Of a DNA stretch of 7,141 bases, positions 1 to 6,833 are shown piece after piece; the first letter of the stretch is position 1; every line of letters starts with the position of its first letter. The translations under genes were made by a program, and so were the position numbers. This DNA is from Bacilli bacterium. GTDB taxonomy: Bacteria > Bacillota_I > Bacilli_A > RF39 > UBA660. A model generated the notes under the pieces. It worked only from the letters and a program-made list of their open reading frames with translations. It had not been told where the DNA came from and did no database searches. Location: contig JAEDGC010000070.1 of the NCBI GenBank assembly GCA_016297695.1, forward strand, positions 1 through 7,141, in the 5' to 3' direction.

Positions 1-36
1 ATATAACTTGTATTTTCTCTTAAAATTTTCCAACAT
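1..36 (-). CDS. Possible 5' end of a further gene, running off the window
   Basis: An ATG at 36-34 opens a frame of 12 codons without a stop to the window edge, beginning M-L-E-N-F-K-R-K. It lies 14 bases after the protease stop and on the same strand, so it would be co-transcribed with it if real. No strong Shine-Dalgarno is properly spaced: the best purine run, AGGAGA at 55-60 inside the protease gene, sits ideally for an ATG at 50-48, but that frame stops after two codons. No product can be suggested from so few residues. Chance is a real possibility. Confidence 0.25.
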   Translation of the reverse strand, partial: MLENFKRKYKLY

Positions 37-50
37 TTACTTTACTTCAT

Positions 51-1220
51 CTATTCTCCTAATAATTCTACGGCTTTTTGTAATTGTGTATCAACAACTT
101 CATTTGTTTCTTCATTGATTTGAAGATCAATTTCATAATCAGGATTTATTCCTTTTTTATCGATACATACACCATTTGGTGTTAACCATTTAGCAGATGT
201 ATATTTATACATACTTCCATCTTCTAGAGAAGCCGTTTGTTGTACTTTCCCTTTTCCATAACTTTTTTTACCAATTAATATTGCATTGTAGCTTTCTTTC
301 AATGCTACAGATAAAATTTCAGATGCTGATGCTGATGATTCATTAATAAGTACGCTTATTTGATAATTTCTTGATTCGGCAGTTTCATCTTTATAAGTCT
401 CTTTTTTATTTTTAGAATCTAAAGAATAAATTACCTTACCCTTTTCTAAAAATAAACTTGCTATATCAGTAGCTGCTTTTAAATAGCCACCAGTATTATT
501 TCTAACATCAATTATTAATGAATCAATATGAGATTCTTCTAATTCTTTTAATTTATTATTAAATTGCTCATAAACCGTATTTGAAAAAGTAGAAATATAA
601 ATATAACCAATTCTTTTCTCATTATTTTCTATAACTTTTGCTTCAATTGCTGGGATATTTAACTCCTTTAAACTTAACTCAAAAGATAATTCTTCTTCGC
701 CACGATTAACAGTAAGACTAAATTTATTATCTTTAATACTTTTTATTTCACTTGCTATTTCATTAGCAGTATAAGTTTTTACATCTTTATCATTAACTTT
801 AACAATAATATCCCCAACTTGTAGACCACATTCTTCTGCAGGAGAATCTTCAAAAATTTTATTAATTTTATTACCTTCAATTAATTCAACGCCAATACCC
901 TGATATTTACCAGCAAGTTTTTCAGACAATTCACTTGTATCAGAAGAGTTTAAATATGTAGTATAGTCATCTCCCAAGTAGTTTAACATTCCTTTAATTG
1001 CTTCATCGATTAACTTATTTTTATCAACATCGGTATAATAATTATTTAATATTGATTTATAAGCTTCTACAAATTCTTTTAATGAAGTATCATTATTTAT
1101 ATCATTTGCATTCTTATTATTATATATAATTAATCCGGTAGTTAAACTAGTTACTATTGAAGTTATAATTATAACTATAATTAAATTTAATAAACCAAAC
1201 TCTTTTTTATTTTTTTTCAA
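51..1220 (-). CDS. Membrane-anchored PDZ/S41 family C-terminal processing protease (CtpA/CtpB-like)
   Basis: This is a serine protease of family S41 (Prc/CtpA/CtpB type), which clips extracytoplasmic proteins near their C termini. With a TTG start at 1220 the protein has 389 residues: a lysine-rich N terminus, one hydrophobic anchor (about 10-33), a helical region with the family-typical GDDYTTYL stretch (about 83-90), a PDZ domain (about 106-182, containing GIGVEL and DSPAEECGLQVGDII), and the S41 core (about 192-367). The core motif SASASEI is intact and aligns with the known Ser-Lys-Gln set of CtpB: Ser298, Lys323 in YGKGKVQ, and Gln327. The 25-residue Ser-Lys spacing matches the family. 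It lacks the C-terminal peptidoglycan-binding domain of longer Firmicute CtpB proteins. The frame extends upstream to an ATG at 1304, but that start would lie inside leuS and its terminator. The Shine-Dalgarno AGGTGAT (1224-1230) and the -10 at 1243-1248 favour TTG. The substrate is unknown. Confidence 0.93.
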   Translation of the reverse strand: MKKNKKEFGLLNLIIVIIITSIVTSLTTGLIIYNNKNANDINNDTSLKEFVEAYKSILNNYYTDVDKNKLIDEAIKGMLNYLGDDYTTYLNSSDTSELSEKLAGKYQGIGVELIEGNKINKIFEDSPAEECGLQVGDIIVKVNDKDVKTYTANEIASEIKSIKDNKFSLTVNRGEEELSFELSLKELNIPAIEAKVIENNEKRIGYIYISTFSNTVYEQFNNKLKELEESHIDSLIIDVRNNTGGYLKAATDIASLFLEKGKVIYSLDSKNKKETYKDETAESRNYQISVLINESSASASEILSVALKESYNAILIGKKSYGKGKVQQTASLEDGSMYKYTSAKWLTPNGVCIDKKGINPDYEIDLQINEETNEVVDTQLQKAVELLGE

Positions 1221-1223
1221 TTT

Positions 1224-1230
1224 ATCACCT
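1224..1230 (-). promoter_or_regulatory. Ribosome binding site that decides the TTG start of the protease
   Basis: AGGTGAT is a perfect complement of the 16S rRNA 3' end and lies directly before the TTG at 1220-1218. There is no ATG or GTG at a suitable distance. This start removes 28 upstream residues that would otherwise be encoded by the leuS terminator and the protease promoter. Confidence 0.75.
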
Positions 1231-1242
1231 ACTATCAAAAAG

Positions 1243-1251
1243 ATTATATCA
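1243..1251 (-). promoter_or_regulatory. Extended -10 promoter of the S41 protease
   Basis: TATAAT at 1248-1243 is preceded by TG with one base between, giving TGATATAAT, an extended -10. No good -35 is found at 16-18 bases; a TTGACT lies 22 bases upstream, within the leuS terminator, and is probably too far. Predicted transcription starts near 1236, giving a leader of about 16 bases. The protease therefore has its own promoter after the leuS terminator. Confidence 0.7.
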
Positions 1252-1260
1252 TGGATAAAA

Positions 1261-1287
1261 GAAAAAAGTAAGTCAATCGACTTACTT
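1261..1287 (-). terminator. Rho-independent terminator of the leuS operon
   Basis: On the minus strand AAGTAAGTC (1287-1279) and GACTTACTT (1274-1266) form a 9-bp perfect stem with loop GATT (1278-1275), followed by a run of T (1266-1262). The leuS stop codon TAA (1284-1282) lies inside the first arm. The opposite strand has no U-tract after the hairpin, so it acts in one direction. Confidence 0.88.
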
Positions 1288-3696
1288 AACAACAATATTA
1301 ACAATTTTATTCTTTATTACTATTATTTTAACAATTTCTTTTCCTTCAATATGTCTTTTAACATTTTCATCATTGATTGCTTTTTCTTTAATAGAATCTT
1401 CATTTTCATCAATTGAAATATTGATTGTTCCACGAACCTTACCATTTACTTGAACTCCAATATTTACACTACTGTCAACAACTTTGGATTCATCATATGT
1501 TGGCCAAGTTGATTCACATATCGGATTACCTAATTTATAAATTTCATTTAATTCTTCTGTAATATGAGGAGCCATTGGATTTAATAACTGCAATAATAAT
1601 CTAAATTCGTCTTTTGTTACTCCATCTGAATATTTTTCATATTCATTTAACATTATCATTAAAGTAGCTACAGCTGTATTATATTTTAATGTTGTTAAAT
1701 CTTCTTCTACTTTTTTTATAGTTTTGTTTTTAAGAACTTCATTTTTAAAACCAGTATTATCATTTAGTTTTTCACCTAATCTAATAATTCTATCAATAAA
1801 TCTTTTACAACCTTTTAAAGATTCAACACTCCATGGGGCATCTTGTTGATAATCTCCCATAAACATTTCATATACACGTAAAGTATCAGCACCGTACTCA
1901 TTTACGATATCATCTGGATTTATAACATTACCTTTTGATTTACTCATTTTTTCATTATTAGATCCTAATACCATTCCATGACTTACTCTAACATCAATCA
2001 TTTCTTTATTTGGAACTAATCCTATATTGTATAAAAATTGTACCCAAAATCTTGCATATAATAAATGTCTAGCTGTATGTTCCATACCACCGTTATACCA
2101 ATTAACTTTTTGCCAATATTTCATCGAATCCATTGAAGCAAATTCATTTTTATTATGTGCATCCATAAATCTTAAGAAATACCAGCTTGATCCAGCCCAG
2201 TTAGGCATAGTATCTGTTTCACGTTTAGCATCCCCGTTACACTTTGGGCATTTACAATTTACCCAATTGGTAATCTTCGCAAGTGGACTTTCCCCATTAT
2301 CAGTTGGCTCATATTCAGCTACATCTGGTAATAATAGTGGTAAATCACTTTCATCCATTGGTACCCAGCCACATTTTGGACAGTTAATCATTGGAATTGG
2401 TTCTCCCCAGAATCTTTGACGTGAGAAAATCCAATCACGCATTTTATAATTATTTACTTCCCTAGCTATATTTTTTTCAACTAATTTTTCAGTAATAGCT
2501 TTTTTAGCTTCTTCTACAGTCAAACCATCAAATTCTTCCGAATTTATTAATTTGCATCCTTTACCTAAATAATCTTGTTTTTCAAAAGCACAATCAGATA
2601 CGTCTCTTCCATCGATGACTTGAATCATGTCTAAATTATGAGCTTTGGCATATTCAAAATCTCTTTGATCATGACTTGGTACAGCCATTACGGCACCTGT
2701 TCCATAATCTCCTAAAACAAAATCACCTAAAAATATTGGAACTTCTTTTTTATTTACCGGATTAATTGCTTTAAGTCCCTTAACAATACATCCTGTTTTT
2801 CCTTTATTTAATTCAGTTCTATCCATAGCACTTTTTTTAGAAGTTTCATCGATATAAGCTTGAACCTCTTCTTTATTTTCTACTCTAGGCATTAATTCTT
2901 TAATTAATTTTCCATCCGGAGCAATTACAAAAAATGTTATACCATAAATAGTTTCTATACAAGTAGTAAATATAGAAAATTTACCACCACCTACTATATC
3001 AATATCGACTTCTACTCCAGTACTTTTGCCAATCCAATTTATTTGACCTAATTTAACTTTTTCAGCAAAATTAGTATCATCTAATCCATCAAGTAAATCT
3101 TGAGCATAATCACTCATTCTTAACATCCATTGTGACTTTTCTTTTTGAACTACATTAGTTTTACATCTTTCACAAACTCCACCTGCAGCATCCTCATTAG
3201 ATAATACAGTTTTACAATTTGGACACCAATTTACTGGAACTGTTGCTTTATAAGCCATATTGTGTTTATAAAATTGTAAAAATTGCCATTGTGTCCATTT
3301 ATAATATTCTGGATCAGTTGTTGAAAACTCACGATCCCAATCGAAAGAAAATCCTAAAGTTTTCATTTGACCTTTAAACGTTTTTATATTTTCTTTTACT
3401 GCTTCTTTTGGATGAATATGATTTTTTATTGCATATTGTTCAGCTGGAGCACCAAATGCATCCCAACCCATTGGATATAAAACATTATATCCTTGCATTC
3501 TTTTCATTCTTGCCATAGCATCTTGAGCTGTATAACTTCTTACATGCCCAACATGAAGACCTGCTCCACTAGGATAAGGAAACTCTACTAAGATATAATA
3601 TGGTTCTTTGCTTTTATCACCATTTATAGCTTTAAATGTATTATTCTTTTCCCAATATTCTTGCCATTTTTTTTCTATTTTTTTATGATCATACAT
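1282..3696 (-). CDS. leuS: Leucyl-tRNA synthetase
   Basis: This class I aminoacyl-tRNA synthetase attaches leucine to tRNA-Leu in the cytoplasm. It has 804 residues, the normal bacterial length. The HIGH-type motif is HVGH at 48-51 in YPSGAGLHVGH, and KMSKS is at 583-587. The first zinc-type knot is CPNC (158-161) with CERC (175-178). The CP1 editing domain spans about 222-418 and keeps YGTGAVMAVPSHDQRDFEYA with the conserved Asp343. The signature WIFSRQRFWGEPIP follows at 422-435. An insertion before the KMSKS half carries CPKC (439-442) and CKCPKC (481-486), a possible second metal site. The anticodon-binding region starts near 660, and a small C-terminal domain contains GVQVNGKVRG (747-756). 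The editing motif usually written TTRPDT reads TTCIET at 244-249. The start overlaps the upstream stop as TAATG and has only a weak Shine-Dalgarno, so translation is probably coupled. Transcription is governed by the T-box at 4092-4293. Confidence 0.98.
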   Translation of the reverse strand: MYDHKKIEKKWQEYWEKNNTFKAINGDKSKEPYYILVEFPYPSGAGLHVGHVRSYTAQDAMARMKRMQGYNVLYPMGWDAFGAPAEQYAIKNHIHPKEAVKENIKTFKGQMKTLGFSFDWDREFSTTDPEYYKWTQWQFLQFYKHNMAYKATVPVNWCPNCKTVLSNEDAAGGVCERCKTNVVQKEKSQWMLRMSDYAQDLLDGLDDTNFAEKVKLGQINWIGKSTGVEVDIDIVGGGKFSIFTTCIETIYGITFFVIAPDGKLIKELMPRVENKEEVQAYIDETSKKSAMDRTELNKGKTGCIVKGLKAINPVNKKEVPIFLGDFVLGDYGTGAVMAVPSHDQRDFEYAKAHNLDMIQVIDGRDVSDCAFEKQDYLGKGCKLINSEEFDGLTVEEAKKAITEKLVEKNIAREVNNYKMRDWIFSRQRFWGEPIPMINCPKCGWVPMDESDLPLLLPDVAEYEPTDNGESPLAKITNWVNCKCPKCNGDAKRETDTMPNWAGSSWYFLRFMDAHNKNEFASMDSMKYWQKVNWYNGGMEHTARHLLYARFWVQFLYNIGLVPNKEMIDVRVSHGMVLGSNNEKMSKSKGNVINPDDIVNEYGADTLRVYEMFMGDYQQDAPWSVESLKGCKRFIDRIIRLGEKLNDNTGFKNEVLKNKTIKKVEEDLTTLKYNTAVATLMIMLNEYEKYSDGVTKDEFRLLLQLLNPMAPHITEELNEIYKLGNPICESTWPTYDESKVVDSSVNIGVQVNGKVRGTINISIDENEDSIKEKAINDENVKRHIEGKEIVKIIVIKNKIVNIVVK

Positions 3697-4076
3697 TATT
3701 TTTTACCTACTTTCTTATTTTTTAAAACATAACCTTTTTTTACTAATATTCTTCCATATATTTCATAGAGTGAGTATATTAAAGAAAATAACAGGACAAA
3801 ACCTACTATTAATTGTAATGTCATATTGGTTTTTAAAAGTGAGATTACCAAAGTAACTGATGAAATAATGAAAGCATTTAAAAATGATATTACTAAACAT
3901 GCTTTTTTATAATTAAGTTTATTTATATCTAATTTAAATTTTGACACTAAATATTGAATTTCACCAATCTTTTTTTGTTTTTTCTTTTTTATTTTAATTA
4001 AATCCATAATATAAGTAATTAAAAATACTAACATATAAATTATTAAGAAAAAAATCAAACTAAATGTTTTTGACAT
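3696..4076 (-). CDS. Conserved-looking small membrane protein, first gene of the leucine T-box operon
   Basis: The product has 126 residues with three predicted membrane segments (about 5-27, 60-81 and 86-106). A very basic stretch of lysines (28-36) follows the first, and a lysine-rich tail ends the protein. Between helices 1 and 2 is a charged segment with IGEIQYLVSKFKLDINKLNYKKA (two parts: 37-47 and 48-59), probably cytoplasmic by the positive-inside rule. I do not recognise a named family and assign no function. A strong Shine-Dalgarno GGAGGG (4082-4087) lies 5 bases before the ATG. The gene follows the T-box terminator directly and its TAA shares one base with the leuS ATG. It is therefore made under the same control as leuS, when uncharged tRNA-Leu accumulates. 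It has no signal peptidase motif and no lipobox. Proteins of this shape next to synthetase genes in low-GC bacteria seem familiar to me, but that is recollection only. Confidence 0.85.
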   Translation of the reverse strand: MSKTFSLIFFLIIYMLVFLITYIMDLIKIKKKKQKKIGEIQYLVSKFKLDINKLNYKKACLVISFLNAFIISSVTLVISLLKTNMTLQLIVGFVLLFSLIYSLYEIYGRILVKKGYVLKNKKVGKK

Positions 4077-4091
4077 TCTAACCCTCCTTTT

Positions 4092-4138
4092 AAAAATAAA
4101 ACACGAATAAAATCATCCAAAGGACGAAATTACTCGTG
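4092..4138 (-). terminator. T-box-controlled intrinsic terminator
   Basis: On the minus strand an arm from 4138 to 4122 pairs with an arm from 4118 to 4102 around a TTT loop. This makes a 17-position stem with two T-T mismatches and two G-T wobbles, followed by a T-rich run (4101-4092). Its left arm reuses ACG and CGTCC of the antiterminator, so the two structures exclude each other, as a T-box requires. Confidence 0.9.
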
Positions 4139-4293
4139 GTACCACCTTATTTCCTAGAATTACTAGCTTATTTGATTTATAAGGAAATCACTCCAACACT
4201 CCAAAAGCAAGTTCATAATTCATCTTTATTAGTTTACACCAGCCACTAACTCTCTATAAAAGAATCCATATTACTACTCTTTTTTCAACGCTT
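4092..4293 (-). promoter_or_regulatory. T-box riboswitch leader, leucine type
   Basis: This leader senses uncharged tRNA and permits read-through into the membrane-protein gene and leuS. The T-box sequence AAGGTGGTACCACG is at 4148-4135. It folds into the classic antiterminator: AAGG pairs with CCTT (4123-4120), TGGTACC (4144-4138) is the bulge, and ACG pairs with CGT (4126-4124). The TGGT binds the tRNA ACCA end and its last T fits discriminator A73, as in tRNA-Leu. Stem I has AGTAGTAA on the 5' side, AGAGAG, and a distal hairpin TTAGT (4249-4245)/ACTAA (4233-4229) holding GGCTGGTG. The specifier region reads GAACTTG (4214-4208): the codon is CTT (4211-4209) or TTG (4210-4208), both leucine. 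A 7-bp stem ATTTCCT (4188-4182)/AGGAAAT (4155-4149), the likely Stem III, abuts the antiterminator. No clear Stem II is seen. The start near 4293 is inferred from the promoter. Confidence 0.95.
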
Positions 4294-4299
4294 AAATGT

Positions 4300-4328
4300 A
4301 TTATAGAAAATTTTTTTGCATTTTTCAA
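4300..4328 (-). promoter_or_regulatory. Promoter of the T-box / membrane protein / leuS operon
   Basis: TTGAAA (4328-4323) and TATAAT (4305-4300) are separated by exactly 17 bases with an A/T-rich spacer, close to the sigma-A consensus. Transcription should start near 4293. The promoter begins only about ten bases beyond the U-tract of the GH31 terminator. Confidence 0.88.
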
Positions 4329-4338
4329 CTAATTATTC

Positions 4339-4361
4339 AAAAAAGATGGCTAATTCCATCT
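4339..4361 (-). terminator. Short rho-independent terminator of the GH31 gene
   Basis: AGATGG (4361-4356) and CCATCT (4349-4344) form a 6-bp stem with loop AATTAG, followed by TTTTT (4343-4339). Two bases of the TAG stop codon (4362-4360) lie in the first arm. The stem is short, so termination may be incomplete and some read-through into the T-box leader is possible. Confidence 0.7.
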
Positions 4362-6780
4362 ATACTTCACTAGCATATTCTAGTAGCTTAATAAACATAC
4401 GTATAAATATTGGTTTTAAACCAGCTTTTTTTAATTTTCTTATTGCAATACGTTTTTTCTTTATATCTAAATTTTCATCAAATATAATTGCTGCAATCAT
4501 TTCTTTTAATCTTGTTTCAATTTCTAAGTCACTTATAATCTCATCGATGTCTTCATTTATTAAACGTACAGCATCAATTTCAATATCTTTACCCTTACAA
4601 TTTATAGTTAATTGAGAAATTGTTTTAACATTAGACACTTCGACTATAAAGTCATTATCTTCAACATAGCTTTCATAATCAACTATTTCTTTATCAACAT
4701 AAACTACTACATCATCTGCTTCTCTGGTATTTCTAAATCTTACTTTATAATTTCTCGTATTTGGAATAATTCCTGATTTTCCTTCAATTGGTCTTATTAT
4801 TAAAGTATAATTATTAGCCAAATAATTATAATCAATAGTAGTTACAATATAATAACCATCTTCATATAAAGAACTATAACCATCGTCTTCATACAATTTA
4901 AAGATATTACTCTTTCCAGGGAATACATGAATTTCCATCGATTCAGGAGAATTAGTTACGTTAATATTTTTATCAAGTATTGCAAGTGGTATTATTGAAC
5001 CCGCTTTAGCATAAACCGGATAATCTTCATCAGTATAGAATGTTACATAACGTTTATCACCAGGAAATTTCTTACCAGTTTTAAAATCATACCAAACTCC
5101 TTTAGGTAAATATGTTCTTTGAACAGATCTATTCATAACCAAATCTTTTTTTGTCGTAATTGGAGCTATAAATAATTCACTACCAAAATAATATTCATTC
5201 TTATATTCTGGTTCATCATATATATCAGGAACTTCATAATATAATGGTTGGACAAGTGGTAAACCATTTTTATAATAACGATAAGCAGCAGAATACAAAT
5301 ATGGAATTAAACGATGTCTTAATAAACAATAATGTTTAACAATATTTAATGTATTACTATCCCATTTCCAAGGTTCTCTTTTATAATAATGACCATATTT
5401 AGCACTAAATCTAAAAATTGGAGAATAAGTAGAAAGTTGAACATACCTTGCATATAATTCATTATCTTCGATTCCATCTTTATAACCACCTACATCATGG
5501 CTCCACCAAGAAACACCCATATTACTTGCTTGAGAGTTATAAAATGGTAATAATTTTAATGTATCCCAGCTTACAGTAGTTTCTCCAGAATAATGTATTG
5601 GGTATCTATGAACTGAATTTCCATTACCTCTAGACATTATTAAACCACGTCTATTTTGATATTTTTTATAATCATTAAAATGGTAATTACTTAAAACTTT
5701 AAGTTCATCTAAATTTTCATTTTCTAGCCAATAGAAATCAATACCTATCTCATTTAATGGACTTACTATATATTCAAAATAAGCTTTTATTAAATCTTTA
5801 TCAAATACATTAAAAGGAATTGAACTTCCATCTGTAATATTTAATGCTGAAGAAATTTTAGGATAAGATTCTTCATAACTATTTATTCCTCCAGATGGAT
5901 TTATATTAAGACCGACCCTAATCCCACGTTCATGCATATACTTAGTAAATTCCAAAGGGTCATTAAATAAATCTTTATTAAATGTAAAACCTGTTTTAAA
6001 ATCTAAATTTTCTTTATTATCAATTATTGGCTTAGTATTCCATTTATGACCTAATAATAATACAGATATTGGTATTTGATTTTTATTAAAATTACTTATA
6101 AGTTTTTTAGTGTCTGAGAAAGAATAAGTTTTATCTCTGTGCCACCAAATACCTAAAGCATAACGAGGTATTAAAGGTGGACGTCCTGTAAGCATAAAAT
6201 AATCCTTTAAACATAATCCAAAGTCTCTTCTATAGATAAATAAATATGTATCAATTCTTTCGGCTCCAATTTGATTTAAAAAACCATCTTTATCAAATAT
6301 CATGGATTTACTATCATCTATTGATGCAAATCCATCTGTAGAATATAGACCTTTATCCATTTTTACTTTTTTATCATCTTCTAAAAATCCAACTGTCTTA
6401 CCTTTAAAATTTCTTGCCTCTGGATGATTAAAATACCATAATTTATCTGTATTATTTAATTGAACTTTTAAATAAGCATCGGGCGCAAATTTAGGGCCAA
6501 CAAATGGTTTTTCTTTTTGATATTGTAAATGAAAATATCTAGTAGTTATTTCTAAATATTTATCATCTTCGTTAACCTTAAAATCTGGTAAAGGAAATTT
6601 TCTATTAATTACATTTTCTGTAAGACCATCAAAAAATAATCCTACTTCACTATATTCTAATCTTAAAAGCCTTTCTGTTAAAACAGTGATACGATAATTA
6701 TTACCCTTAAAAACAGTTTTTTGATTACTTAAGCCATTTTCTTCATTATATTTAAAATGTTCAAAATTTGCAGCCATCAT
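4360..6780 (-). CDS. Glycoside hydrolase family 31 protein (alpha-glucosidase-like), atypical catalytic residues
   Basis: This cytoplasmic protein of 806 residues has no signal peptide. An N-terminal beta-sandwich (about 1-200) leads into a (beta/alpha)8 barrel (about 200-535), C-terminal beta domains (about 540-735) and a helical tail (about 738-806). The GH31 hallmarks are PRYALGIWWHRD (205-216), HERGIRVGLNINPSGG (283-298), ASNMGVSWWSHDVGGY (418-433), SPIFRF (453-458) and RHRLIPYLY (488-496). Family members are retaining enzymes on alpha-glucosides, alpha-xylosides or related sugars, with an Asp nucleophile and an Asp acid/base. Here the expected nucleophile position in FYWLENEN is Glu353 and the acid/base position in YSGETTVSW is Glu400. 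The segment usually like IDMDWH reads LLGHKWN (242-248). Activity and substrate are therefore uncertain. The start is ATG at 6780 or the adjacent ATG at 6777; the Shine-Dalgarno AAGGGTGAT (6789-6781) fits the second slightly better. It is transcribed alone, from 6805-6833 to the terminator at 4339. Confidence 0.93.
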   Translation of the reverse strand: MMAANFEHFKYNEENGLSNQKTVFKGNNYRITVLTERLLRLEYSEVGLFFDGLTENVINRKFPLPDFKVNEDDKYLEITTRYFHLQYQKEKPFVGPKFAPDAYLKVQLNNTDKLWYFNHPEARNFKGKTVGFLEDDKKVKMDKGLYSTDGFASIDDSKSMIFDKDGFLNQIGAERIDTYLFIYRRDFGLCLKDYFMLTGRPPLIPRYALGIWWHRDKTYSFSDTKKLISNFNKNQIPISVLLLGHKWNTKPIIDNKENLDFKTGFTFNKDLFNDPLEFTKYMHERGIRVGLNINPSGGINSYEESYPKISSALNITDGSSIPFNVFDKDLIKAYFEYIVSPLNEIGIDFYWLENENLDELKVLSNYHFNDYKKYQNRRGLIMSRGNGNSVHRYPIHYSGETTVSWDTLKLLPFYNSQASNMGVSWWSHDVGGYKDGIEDNELYARYVQLSTYSPIFRFSAKYGHYYKREPWKWDSNTLNIVKHYCLLRHRLIPYLYSAAYRYYKNGLPLVQPLYYEVPDIYDEPEYKNEYYFGSELFIAPITTKKDLVMNRSVQRTYLPKGVWYDFKTGKKFPGDKRYVTFYTDEDYPVYAKAGSIIPLAILDKNINVTNSPESMEIHVFPGKSNIFKLYEDDGYSSLYEDGYYIVTTIDYNYLANNYTLIIRPIEGKSGIIPNTRNYKVRFRNTREADDVVVYVDKEIVDYESYVEDNDFIVEVSNVKTISQLTINCKGKDIEIDAVRLINEDIDEIISDLEIETRLKEMIAAIIFDENLDIKKKRIAIRKLKKAGLKPIFIRMFIKLLEYASEV

Positions 6781-6804
6781 ATCACCCTTCTTTATCTTAT
6801 TAAT

Positions 6805-6833
6805 ATAATATCACATTTAATTATTTAGAACAA
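6805..6833 (-). promoter_or_regulatory. Promoter of the GH31 gene
   Basis: TTGTTC (6833-6828) and TATTAT (6810-6805) lie 17 bases apart, and the -10 is extended by TG (TGATATTAT). Predicted start is near 6798, leaving a leader of about 18 bases to the ATG. The -35 overlaps the left arm of the palindrome at 6831-6847. No catabolite-response element was recognised here. Confidence 0.65.

Noticed and set aside
1221..1304. Hydrophobic 28-residue N-terminal extension of the protease as a signal peptide
   Set aside because: It is the translation of the terminator and promoter DNA; the real anchor lies downstream, and a good ribosome binding site sits at 1224-1230.
2027..2419. Plus-strand open frame of 130 codons inside leuS
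   Set aside because: It is fully antisense to the conserved catalytic half of LeuS, has no Shine-Dalgarno or promoter that I can support, and its translation looks like a mirror of the leuS codons.
4149..4188. Separate small RNA or second riboswitch in the leader
   Set aside because: The hairpin abuts the antiterminator exactly as T-box Stem III does and needs no other explanation.
4316..4615. Plus-strand open frame of 99 codons at the 3' end of the GH31 gene
   Set aside because: It is antisense to the GH31 tail and runs out of the T-box promoter region; its Ile/Ser-rich translation is typical of an AT-rich shadow frame.
5722..5724. GH31 gene as a pseudogene because of the Glu substitutions
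   Set aside because: The frame is intact over 806 codons, with promoter, Shine-Dalgarno and terminator, and other family motifs are kept; this looks like divergence, not decay.
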